5,595 nt of DNA from an uncultured Clostridia bacterium (GCA_945485605.1 CALYSG010000109.1:1-5595); one strand, 5' to 3'. Shown: positions 1 through 5,238, counted from the first letter of the stretch. Numbers and translations: made by a program. Notes: generated from the letters alone by a model not told the origin.

Positions 1-2
1 GT

Positions 3-78
3 TGGTGGGAACAACAGGGCTCGAACCTGTGACCCCATGCTTGTAAGGCATGTGCTCTCCCAGCTGAGCTATGCTCCC
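3..78 (-). tRNA. tRNA-Val (anticodon UAC)
   Basis: On the minus strand this folds as a complete 76-nt cloverleaf. The acceptor stem pairs GGGAGCA (72-78) with TGTTCCC (7-13, one G-T pair), followed by discriminator A and an encoded CCA (3-5). The anticodon arm is CATGC / CTTACAA / GCATG (36-52), with anticodon TAC at 43-45, which reads valine GUA and related GUN codons. The T arm carries the standard GGTTCGAACC core. The gene sits alone behind its own promoter. It is read in the same direction as the methyltransferase gene upstream, but no T-rich terminator separates the two. Confidence 0.97.
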
Positions 79-107
79 GAACAGCAGTTTTTGCGGCGAC
101 GTGTTGA

Positions 108-136
108 ATTATACCACAACCTTGCGTCTTTGTCAA
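108..136 (-). promoter_or_regulatory. Consensus sigma-A promoter for tRNA-Val
   Basis: Read on the minus strand, -35 TTGACA (131-136) and -10 TATAAT (108-113) are both perfect and separated by exactly 17 bases (114-130). Transcription should begin near position 101, about 20 bases upstream of the tRNA. This strength is typical of a stable-RNA promoter. The element lies in the gap after the methyltransferase stop codon, so the tRNA need not depend on read-through from the murC group. Confidence 0.93.
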
Positions 137-164
137 CACCTTTTTTCAATTTTTTCGTATTTTT

Positions 165-908
165 TTATTTTTTCTTAGCCACGATGAAGAGCCGCTCGCT
201 ATCATCGGCAGCGTCGCTCATATCGTATCCGCCGAAAACACCTTCGAGGCTCAGCCCCGACTCCTTCAGTGCCGAGCCGAGCTGACGAACGCTGTACTTC
301 TTCTCCTTCTGCACCTCGTCCGACCTGCGGTAGCTGCCGTCACCCTTCTTCTCGAATACTGAAAGATAAAAGGTACACACACCTCTTCTCTTATCGTACT
401 CGTTCTGCCAGCCGCAGAAAACGCCGTCGTCCTCAAGGATATAAGCATTATCCGCAAAAATATTCTCAAACTTATACGGGCTGTTGACGTCAAAAACGAA
501 CACCCCGCCCGGATCGAGGTAATTATGCACCGTTCCGAAGCATTTCAGAAGGTCCTCACGCGTGAGCATACAGTTCACGGCGTCAAGGCAGCATACGACC
601 GCTCCGACACTTCCGTAAAGCTCAAAGCTCCTCATATCCTGCATCAGCCAAAGGATCTTTTCTCCCCTCTGCCTTCTCATCGCGCGACTCAGCATATCGG
701 CGCTTATATCCGCGCCTATCATATCGTATCCGCGGTGCGAAAGCTCAAAGGTCATGTTTCCCGTCCCGCAGGCAAGGTCAAGGACTATCTCCGGACGGAC
801 ATCGGCATACTTATCGAAGATATTCTCTATCATATCCGCCCATGCAGAGTAATCTATCCCTGCATTTAAGCGATCGTAAACGCGCGAAACAGCCTTATAC
901 CCGCTCAT
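165..908 (-). CDS. Class I SAM-dependent methyltransferase
   Basis: The 247-aa product has the order of motifs expected of a Rossmann-fold, S-adenosylmethionine-dependent methyltransferase. Motif I is VLDLACGTGN (about residues 42-51), the cofactor-binding loop. The acidic ribose-binding residue is in IGADIS (D67). A QDMRSF segment lies near 90-95, and LDPGGVFVFDVN (131-142) is the strand after the active-site region. The length and a YDxLN-type N-terminus resemble small free-standing methyltransferases of Firmicutes; the substrate cannot be read from the sequence. The ATG at 908 overlaps the stop of the upstream regulator by 4 bases (ATGA). An AGGA lies 9-10 bases before it, so translation is probably coupled. 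The tail is lysine-rich (AKKK). Family assignment is firm; specific function (small molecule, RNA or protein target) is unknown. Confidence 0.9.
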   Translation of the reverse strand: MSGYKAVSRVYDRLNAGIDYSAWADMIENIFDKYADVRPEIVLDLACGTGNMTFELSHRGYDMIGADISADMLSRAMRRQRGEKILWLMQDMRSFELYGSVGAVVCCLDAVNCMLTREDLLKCFGTVHNYLDPGGVFVFDVNSPYKFENIFADNAYILEDDGVFCGWQNEYDKRRGVCTFYLSVFEKKGDGSYRRSDEVQKEKKYSVRQLGSALKESGLSLEGVFGGYDMSDAADDSERLFIVAKKK

Positions 909-1210
909 TTGTGCTTATCCTGCCTGTCGAGCTTTTCGAGCGCGCTGAGGTAGCCGTCGCTGCCGTACTTGAGGCAACGGTTGACGCGGCTGATCGTCGC
1001 CGTAGATAATCCCGTCTGAGCCGCGATCTCGTTGTAGACCTTATCCTCGCGCAAAAGCTTTGCGGCAAGGAGCCTTCTCGACATCTCCTGGATCTCTGCT
1101 ATAGTGCAAAGGTCCTCGAAAAACGCGTAGCAGTCATCGACGCTCTCAAGAGTAAGTATTGCGCGGAAAAGGTAGTCTATCCGCTCGTCCCTGAATTTTT
1201 CGTTTCTCAT
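905..1210 (-). CDS. YerC/YecD-type TrpR-like HTH regulator
   Basis: The 101-aa product is a helical DNA-binding protein of the TrpR superfamily, YerC/YecD branch. It has the expected family length. The helical segment DLCTIAEIQEMSRRLLAAKLL (about 33-53) is characteristic, and YNEIAAQTGLSTATISRVNR (59-78) is a clear helix-turn-helix whose second helix would contact DNA. The start is well supported: an SD-like GGAGGG lies 6 bases before the ATG, and the ATG overlaps the murC stop by 4 bases. It likely represses or modulates transcription in response to an unknown signal. The TrpR fold does not by itself imply tryptophan control, and nothing here points to a trp operon. Its position between murC and a methyltransferase suggests co-expression, not a demonstrated target. 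Confidence 0.92.
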   Translation of the reverse strand: MRNEKFRDERIDYLFRAILTLESVDDCYAFFEDLCTIAEIQEMSRRLLAAKLLREDKVYNEIAAQTGLSTATISRVNRCLKYGSDGYLSALEKLDRQDKHK

Positions 1211-2571
1211 TTCAATCCCTCCCCGAAGAGTATCCCGAATATATCCTCAATATCTCCCGCGCCCATTATCACCGCGAAGCAGTCGCCGTCAAGCTCTTCT
1301 TTAAGCATTCCGGCGGTCGCATCAAGGCTATCGGGAGCGCATGCTTTCTTCCCGATCGCCGCGGCGAGCTTACACGAGCCCGTTCCGAGCGTGTCTGTCT
1401 CGCGTGCGGCGTAGACAGGCGCGACCATCACCCTGTCCGCAAGGCTCAAGGACGACACGAAGCCGTCAAAAAGTGCCGCAAGGCGCGAATATGTGTGCGG
1501 CTGAAAGACGCAGACAAGGCGCCGATTTCCGCACATCTCCCTTGCTCCAAAAAGAGTCGCGGCGATCTCTGTCGGGTGGTGCCCGTAATCATCATAGACC
1601 GGCGCTCCGTTAAGCATACCTCGGTATTGCATCCTACGCTTCGCACCGGTAAAGTCGGCAAGTCCCGCCGCGATATCTTCCGCCGCGATACCGTCAAGGT
1701 CCGCCGTCGCGGCAACGGCAAGCGCGTCGTAGATATTGTGTCTGCCGGGGACCTTCATTGCAACGCGGCAGAGAAGCTCCCCGCTCTTCATTATATCGAA
1801 TTCGGAAGATCCGCGGTCAAAGGTTATATTCTTCGCCGTATAATCGGCTTCCTTCTCTATCCCGAACGTGACCTTCGTTCCCGTGTAGCTGCTCAGCGAA
1901 AGGCAGGCATCGGAGTCGTCTGCATTAACGATGACCCTTCCGTTTTTGCCGGTGAGCGCGGCGAATTTGCCGAAGGACTGCCTTATATTTTCTATGTTGC
2001 CGAAATAGTCGACGTGCTCAAGCTCCACATTGAGTATCACGGCGGTCGTCGGACTGAAGTCAAGGAAGCTGTCCATATACTCGCATGCCTCAAATATCAG
2101 ATCCTTGCCCGTTCCGATCCTGAAATATCCCCCCATCGGAGGGTAATCCGCTCCCGAGAGCACGGTCGGGTCGCGTCCCGCTCTCATGTAGACCGAGGCA
2201 AACATGGAGGTACAGGTGCTCTTTCCGTGCATCCCCGAAACGCCGATTCGGTTCTCTCTCCTCGTCATTATGTAGCCGAGGTAATCTGCCCTTGAGATGA
2301 GAGGTATATTCCTCTCCTTCGCCCTAAGATATTCCTCGTTGTCGGGAGTTATCGCGACGGTGTAGACCGCGGCGTCGAATGAATCGAGCCTTCTTGCATC
2401 GTGACCGCAAAAGACCTCTATCCCTGCGGCGGCGAGCTTATCGGTAAGCGGAGACAGCGTTCTGTCCGAGCCGGCGACCTTCTTTCCGTCAAGGGCGGTA
2501 AGGCAGGCAAGAGAGGACATACTAACCCCCCCGATCCCGATAAAATATACGCTTCGGCATGAGGCGAGCAT
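1207..2571 (-). CDS. murC: UDP-N-acetylmuramate--L-alanine ligase
   Basis: MurC is the cytoplasmic ATP-dependent ligase adding L-alanine to UDP-MurNAc, the first amino-acid step of peptidoglycan stem synthesis. Using numbering from the farthest possible start (GTG at 2670, 487 aa), I see the N-terminal UDP-binding loop FIGIGGVSMSSLA (43-55). The ATP P-loop is GMHGKSTCTS (146-155), then EACEYMDSFL (194-203), the GRHNIYDALA hinge (309-318), DDYGHHPTEI (360-369), FQPHTYSR (389-396) and a C-terminal MGAGDI (469-474). All three Mur domains are present. I chose the ATG at 2571 (454 aa) because GAAGGTGAT lies 7 bases before it and it places IGIGG near the N-terminus as usual. The ATG at 2616 (GGAAG 13 bases upstream) is the next best; the GTG at 2670 has no visible SD. 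It heads a coupled group with the regulator and methyltransferase. Confidence 0.95.
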   Translation of the reverse strand: MLASCRSVYFIGIGGVSMSSLACLTALDGKKVAGSDRTLSPLTDKLAAAGIEVFCGHDARRLDSFDAAVYTVAITPDNEEYLRAKERNIPLISRADYLGYIMTRRENRIGVSGMHGKSTCTSMFASVYMRAGRDPTVLSGADYPPMGGYFRIGTGKDLIFEACEYMDSFLDFSPTTAVILNVELEHVDYFGNIENIRQSFGKFAALTGKNGRVIVNADDSDACLSLSSYTGTKVTFGIEKEADYTAKNITFDRGSSEFDIMKSGELLCRVAMKVPGRHNIYDALAVAATADLDGIAAEDIAAGLADFTGAKRRMQYRGMLNGAPVYDDYGHHPTEIAATLFGAREMCGNRRLVCVFQPHTYSRLAALFDGFVSSLSLADRVMVAPVYAARETDTLGTGSCKLAAAIGKKACAPDSLDATAGMLKEELDGDCFAVIMGAGDIEDIFGILFGEGLK

Positions 2572-2688
2572 TTTTTCTATCACCTTCGCGCCGTAATGAG
2601 TGTTGCTTACCGACATATTAAAAAAGGCACTTCCTTTCCCTATATCATCATAAAACCGCCGCTTTTTCACAGAAAAAACGCATTACCA

Positions 2689-2724
2689 TTGAATAATCAT
2701 CAGAAACAGCTTCTATAATATAAT
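2689..2724 (+). promoter_or_regulatory. Probable spoVG promoter (overlapping TATAAT boxes)
   Basis: Two overlapping perfect -10 boxes (TATAAT at 2714-2719 and 2719-2724) lie about 40 bases before the spoVG start. The best -35 candidate is TTGAAT (2689-2694), but it is 19 bases from the first box, longer than ideal. A sigma-H promoter, which drives spoVG in Bacillus, was looked for and not clearly seen. On the other strand, no equally good promoter for murC could be identified in this divergent gap. Confidence 0.5.
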
Positions 2725-2762
2725 CAGAAATCCGGAAATTAAATACTGCAAGGAGAAAAACT

Positions 2763-3080
2763 ATGGAAATCACAGACATCAAAATCAGAAAGATCTTTGA
2801 GGACGGCCCCATGAAGGCTATCGTCTCGGTCACGTTCGACAATCAGCTCGCCGTTCATGACATTAAGGTCATCAACGCCCGCGACAAGTATTTCATCGTT
2901 ATGCCGAGCCGCAAGAATCCCGATGATACCTACCGCGATATCGTACATCCGATCAATTCGCAGTTCCGCGGAATGCTCGAATCGGCTGTCATCAACGCCT
3001 ATGAGACCGAGTGCGCCGTGCAGGCTGCCGCCGCGCAGGCAGAAGCCGCCGAAGCTGCCGCCAATACCGACGCGGAATAA
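2763..3080 (+). CDS. spoVG: Septation/RNA-binding regulator SpoVG
   Basis: The 105-aa product matches SpoVG, a small nucleic-acid-binding regulator linked to septation and sporulation in Bacillus and to broader post-transcriptional control in other Firmicutes. The conserved core runs from ITDIKIRKI at the N-terminus through DIKVINARDKYFIVMPSRK (33-51) to a YRDIVHPINS segment (57-66) followed by R69. The last about 20 residues are an alanine/glutamate-rich, presumably disordered tail that varies in this family. The ATG has an excellent AAGGAG 7 bases upstream (2750-2755). It is monocistronic here, with its own promoter region and terminator, and diverges from murC. Its presence fits a Clostridia host but does not prove spore formation, since SpoVG also occurs in non-sporing Firmicutes. 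Confidence 0.96.
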   Translation: MEITDIKIRKIFEDGPMKAIVSVTFDNQLAVHDIKVINARDKYFIVMPSRKNPDDTYRDIVHPINSQFRGMLESAVINAYETECAVQAAAAQAEAAEAAANTDAE

Positions 3081-3103
3081 ATCAGATTTCATCAACCTTT
3101 CCT

Positions 3104-3131
3104 GAGAGTCCCTTCGGGGGCTCTCTTTTTT
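3104..3131 (+). terminator. Intrinsic terminator of spoVG
   Basis: A 9-bp stem pairs GAGAGTCCC (3104-3112) with GGGGCTCTC (3117-3125), with one G-T pair. It is capped by a stable TTCG tetraloop and followed immediately by six T residues (3126-3131). It starts 23 bases after the spoVG stop. There is no T-run on the opposite strand, so it acts rightward only. Confidence 0.93.
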
Positions 3132-3145
3132 CGCGCCGAAAAAAC

Positions 3146-3232
3146 TTATTTCTCGACGAGCAAAACTTTTCTGTAAATCTCAGCCCTGTCGGTGAGCTCC
3201 GCCTTAAGCTCAAAGGTCTTAACTCCCTTGAC
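3146..3232 (-). pseudogene. Possible decayed 3' end of a gene
   Basis: On the minus strand the last 27 sense codons before a TAA (3146-3148) have a coding look. The peptide contains GVKTFELKAELTDRAEIYRK and is rich in paired charged and hydrophobic residues. Upstream the frame runs into the palindromic stretch, where composition becomes Arg/Cys/His/Asn-rich and a TGA soon appears. No start codon with an SD is present. It may be the tail of a gene disrupted by repeat insertion, or simply an open part of the repeat itself. I recognise no family. Confidence 0.25.
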
Positions 3233-3410
3233 TCGGGCAGAATTTCGCCTCGCAGAGGTGAAATTCCGGCAATTTTTGCCCGAGGCGAAAAGGTGATGCT
3301 TGCATCTCCTTAAGTCCTCGTCTAAAAATTGCCAAAAGTTTCGGCAAAGCCGAAATGCCCCGAGTCAATACCTTTACTCCCGTAATCTCCTGCAAGTTCT
3401 TTGAAAGGGT

Positions 3411-3444
3411 GCGGGAAAGCTTTCTTTCAAGAAAGTTTTCCTGC
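3411..3444. repeat. 16-bp stem hairpin with 2-base loop
   Basis: GCGGGAAAGCTTTCTT (3411-3426) pairs with AAGAAAGTTTTCCTGC (3429-3444) around a TC loop. The only departures from perfect complementarity are two G-T positions, which are tolerated in RNA on the plus strand. It lies about 40 bases past the metallophosphoesterase stop on the minus strand, so it could stabilise or end that transcript. No T-run follows on either strand, so it is not a standard terminator. Confidence 0.8.
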
Positions 3445-3474
3445 GTCTCCCGTAGCGTCTCCTGCGTCTCCCGT
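3439..3474. repeat. Short direct repeat, 21-base period
   Basis: The 15-mer TCCTGCGTCTCCCGT occurs at 3439-3453 and again, identically, at 3460-3474, with a partly similar AGCGTC in the gap. The first copy overlaps the right arm of the 16-bp hairpin. It may be a two-unit minisatellite created by slippage. Confidence 0.8.
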
Positions 3475-3485
3475 CGGCTTCCGTT

Positions 3486-3992
3486 TCAGACCTCACCGAT
3501 TGAAGCGACCAGCTGCCCCGACCTTACGGTCACTGTAGCGAAGGTCGCGCCGTATGAGATTCCGATACTGCCCGGGTTTATTATGCAGAGGGGCGCACCG
3601 AGCGTCACGCCGCCGCATTTGTCGCCTGCCGGAAAGGTCTGCGTCATCGCCTCGTGCGTGTGCCCGAAGAGCATAAGATCGGCACCGAGCCTCGCCGCGT
3701 GAGCCGCCATTGCCTGCGCGCCGCTCTTGACCGAGTAAAGATGTCCGTGGGCGGCGAAAATACGAAGCCCGCCGAGCCTTATATCAAGCTCGGTCGGAAT
3801 GTCCTCAGCCGAGAAAAAGTCGCAGTTTCCCCTCACGGCGTAGAGCGGTGCTCCGCGCGTATCGAGCCAAGCGAGATCCCGTAGGCCGTCTCCGAGGAAA
3901 AAAATCGCGTCGGGACGGCTCACCGAACGGTCGATGACCCTTTGCATCGCGTCGGCATTCCCGTGCGAATCGGAAAAAATCAACAGATCCAA
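3486..3992 (-). CDS. YfcE-type metallophosphoesterase
   Basis: The 168-aa product is a compact calcineurin-like, two-metal phosphoesterase of the YfcE/MJ0936 group, expected to be cytoplasmic and to hydrolyse phosphodiester or phosphomonoester bonds. All metal-site motifs are present in order: FSDSHGN (D8, H10), FLGDG (D35), RGNCD (N56), AAHGH (H82, H84) and FGHTH (H111, H113). INPGSIG (138-144) is the typical family signature after them. Length is normal. The start is TTG at 3992: it is the only start keeping the essential D-x-H motif. A GGAAGG lies 12 bases and an AGG 9 bases upstream, so initiation may be modest. It has a strong promoter and is transcribed divergently from the three-gene cluster. 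In vivo substrate is unknown. Confidence 0.93.
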   Translation of the reverse strand: MDLLIFSDSHGNADAMQRVIDRSVSRPDAIFFLGDGLRDLAWLDTRGAPLYAVRGNCDFFSAEDIPTELDIRLGGLRIFAAHGHLYSVKSGAQAMAAHAARLGADLMLFGHTHEAMTQTFPAGDKCGGVTLGAPLCIINPGSIGISYGATFATVTVRSGQLVASIGEV

Positions 3993-4029
3993 GAGTGAAC
4001 CTATCCTTCCTTTCGGGTTACTATATTAT

Positions 4030-4058
4030 ATTATACCACCGAACGCCGTCTTTGTCTA
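4030..4058 (-). promoter_or_regulatory. Sigma-A promoter of the metallophosphoesterase
   Basis: On the minus strand, -35 TAGACA (4053-4058, one mismatch) and -10 TATAAT (4030-4035, perfect) are 17 bases apart. Transcription should begin near 4023, giving a leader of about 30 bases. The core and parts of the spacer (AAGACG after the -35, GGTGG before the -10) match the tRNA-Val promoter at 108-136. Confidence 0.85.
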
Positions 4059-4097
4059 CTGTTTTATCTTTTCTGTCGCACAATTCGCCGCACGCCA

Positions 4098-4131
4098 TAT
4101 AATGATAACGGAAATAAGTCCTAAAAGGAGG
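4098..4131 (+). promoter_or_regulatory. Likely -10 box and strong RBS for small-gene cluster
   Basis: A perfect TATAAT (4098-4103) lies 35 bases before the first gene of the rightward cluster. The -35 region 17 bases upstream (GTCGCA, 4075-4080) matches only three of six consensus bases, so sigma-A use alone is uncertain. An exceptional AAAAGGAGG (4123-4131) sits 6 bases before the ATG at 4138 and fixes that start. Confidence 0.55.
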
Positions 4132-4137
4132 CATTAT

Positions 4138-4371
4138 ATGAGAATAAACAAAAACACGATCGATATATTGCTCGCGCTCGATGACGAGAAGCTCGCCTAC
4201 ATCGTAGGCACGGTGTTGCGCGAGGCAGGGATCGACGTTTCCGATTTCGGCATAAGCGGAAACGACATATCCGCGCTGAGAAAAAGGCTCTCCGAGCTGT
4301 CGGACGAGGAGCTTGCCGAGACAGAGCGCCGCATAAATTCCGGCAGACGCGGCGGATACGGCAATGGCTGA
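4138..4371 (+). CDS. Small hypothetical protein (77 aa), first of cluster
   Basis: I do not recognise this 77-aa product. The start at ATG 4138 is certain on sequence grounds: AAAAGGAGG lies 6 bases upstream. The open frame extends further 5' but those codons overlap the divergent promoter and have no SD. The protein is predicted mostly helical. NTIDILLALDDEKLAYIVG (6-24) and ISALRKRLSELSDEELAETE (44-63) look like amphipathic helices joined by a DFGISGND turn. The tail is Gly/Arg-rich (GRRGGYGNG), which may contact nucleic acid or be disordered. No signal peptide or membrane segment is seen. Its stop overlaps the next start by 8 bases, so the two are translationally coupled. A small regulatory or structural protein is possible; function is unknown. 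Confidence 0.85.
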   Translation: MRINKNTIDILLALDDEKLAYIVGTVLREAGIDVSDFGISGNDISALRKRLSELSDEELAETERRINSGRRGGYGNG

Positions 4372-4783
4372 CCTTTCGTCGCTTCTCGGCGGCATCGACC
4401 TCTCCTCGGTGATGTCAAAGATAGCCTCCGACCCTTCCTTCGCGGCAACGCTTTCGGGGCTTCTTTCGGGGCTGCGCGACACGGAACAGGAAAAAGCCCC
4501 CGAACCGGAGGCAAAGCCCGAGCCGAAGCCTCAGCCCGACCCCGCTGAGGCGATCGCGGCTCTGCTTCCGATGCTCGGAAAGCTCGGAGGGCCTCACGAA
4601 AAGGGGCACGGAGGCGAAGGCGGAGGTAAGAAAGGCGGAGATCCGAGGTGCGCTCTTCTGCTCGCACTGAAGCCATTCCTTTCCGAATCGAGGTGCGCGG
4701 CGATCGACAGAATGGTTCAGGTCAACAAGATCAGCGGGCTTATCGGTCGGCCGCCCGCAGAGAAAAGGGGTGAACCGTCGTGA
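4364..4783 (+). CDS. Hypothetical protein (139 aa) with P/E/K linker
   Basis: The family is not one I can name. The product has three parts. A hydrophobic, Ser/Leu/Gly-rich N-terminus (2-38, with LSSLLGGIDLSSVMSK and TLSGLLSGL) is followed by a Pro/Glu/Lys linker (44-61), then a helix AIAALLPMLGKLG (63-75) and a His/Gly/Lys-rich loop (78-92). The C-terminal piece CALLLALKPFLSESRCAAID (96-115) recalls a helical motif I associate, from memory only, with unassigned small proteins of Clostridia. No classical signal peptide is seen. The ATG at 4364 overlaps the upstream stop by 8 bases with only a weak GGCGG ahead, pointing to coupling. The start is further supported by continuous coding character. 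Membrane association or self-assembly is conceivable; neither is shown. Confidence 0.85.
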   Translation: MADLSSLLGGIDLSSVMSKIASDPSFAATLSGLLSGLRDTEQEKAPEPEAKPEPKPQPDPAEAIAALLPMLGKLGGPHEKGHGGEGGGKKGGDPRCALLLALKPFLSESRCAAIDRMVQVNKISGLIGRPPAEKRGEPS

Positions 4784-4827
4784 AAAACTTTATTTTTCCG
4801 AAAGCCGGGGTGATCTTACGTGTATAA
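4780..4827 (+). CDS. Possible 15-codon coupling micro-ORF
   Basis: A GTG at 4780 overlaps the TGA of the 139-aa gene (GTGA). It is preceded at 6-base spacing by AAAGGGGTGA, a strong SD. It encodes MKNFIFPKAGVILRV and stops at TAA 4825-4827, just after the GTG start (4820) of the next gene. It could be a translated leader that hands ribosomes on to the next gene, or a short peptide in its own right. The strong SD and both overlaps argue against pure chance, but length alone gives no coding statistics. Confidence 0.4.
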   Translation: MKNFIFPKAGVILRV

Positions 4828-5230
4828 CAGGTCATACGGGCAGCGGCGACCGCCGAGGATACCGCAGAATTACGTCGGAAATGCCTTTGATCCGCCGCAA
4901 AGCGTTCAAATAACGCCTTCCGAACCGGAGGAAAGCGAACGCCTTCAGCCCAAAGAAGAGACCGCGACGACGCAAAGCGGGCTCTTTGCCCTTCCCGCGC
5001 CGCCTCAAAAGGAAGATTTCGAAAGCGAAGAAAAAGTCGGGCAAAGTACCTGCAAGACCTGCGAAAAGCCTTGCGAGGAGAATAAGCGCAAGCCTCACTC
5101 GCTCTTTCCTGCGGGAGTGGGCGACGAGGAGCTTCTTCTCCTCGGGCTCATCCTGCTTCTCTCGCATGGCGGAGGCGCCTGCGACGCCGGCGAGGTCATT
5201 CCCTTCCTCGTGCTGCTTCTCTTCTGCTGA
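4820..5230 (+). CDS. Hypothetical protein (136 aa), Leu-rich C-terminus
   Basis: I cannot assign a function. The start is GTG at 4820, with GGGGTGAT 5 bases upstream. The N-terminal two thirds are polar and probably disordered: MYNRSYGQRRPPRIPQNY, then Pro/Glu/Gln-rich sequence to about 74. A cysteine cluster CKTCEKPC (78-85) follows. The C-terminus has two hydrophobic stretches, ELLLLGLILLL (104-114) and VIPFLVLLLFC (126-136), split by SHGGGACDAGE. The stretches are short for membrane spans. From memory, an MYNR start and a DELLLLGLILLL-type end occur in small unassigned proteins of Clostridia, some suspected to be spore-related; this is only a lead. It is the last gene of the tightly packed cluster. 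Confidence 0.82.
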   Translation: MYNRSYGQRRPPRIPQNYVGNAFDPPQSVQITPSEPEESERLQPKEETATTQSGLFALPAPPQKEDFESEEKVGQSTCKTCEKPCEENKRKPHSLFPAGVGDEELLLLGLILLLSHGGGACDAGEVIPFLVLLLFC

Positions 5231-5238
5231 TACGAAAA

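Larger units (their letters stand above)
3132..3485. repeat. Gene-poor stretch of nested inverted repeats
   Basis: No convincing gene is seen in these 354 bases, but the stretch is unusually rich in self-complementarity. GAATTTCGCCTC/GAGGTGAAATTC forms a 12-bp stem (3240-3266) inside CTCGGGCA/TGCCCGAG (3232-3239 with 3277-3284). GGCAATTTTT pairs with AAAAATTGCC (3268-3277 with 3324-3333). TTGACTCGGG pairs with CCCGAGTCAA (3228-3237 with 3359-3368). TTTCGGC/GCCGAAA is a small hairpin (3339-3355), and a 16-bp hairpin spans 3411-3444. TTTTTTCG/CGAAAAAA (3126-3133 with 3137-3144) adjoins the spoVG terminator. I read this as one or more interspersed palindromic repeat elements; copy number elsewhere cannot be judged from here. 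Confidence 0.75.

Noticed and set aside
165..908. Naming the methyltransferase as a specific enzyme such as UbiE or YqeM
   Set aside because: Only general SAM-binding motifs are visible, and the neighbours do not indicate a substrate.
1495..2295. A 266-codon open frame on the plus strand
   Set aside because: It lies entirely opposite murC, whose motifs are unambiguous, and its product has no recognisable domain; it is a shadow frame.
3355..3702. A 115-codon plus-strand frame spanning the repeats and the end of the metallophosphoesterase
   Set aside because: It has no SD, runs through palindromes, and is antisense to the conserved GHTH region of the phosphoesterase.
3934..4137. N-terminal extension of the 77-aa protein
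   Set aside because: It would cover the divergent promoter and the AAAAGGAGG site, which clearly points to ATG 4138.
4197..4676. A 159-codon minus-strand frame opposite the small-gene cluster
   Set aside because: Its Arg/Pro-rich composition is typical of antisense shadows, and the plus-strand genes have better SDs and overlaps.
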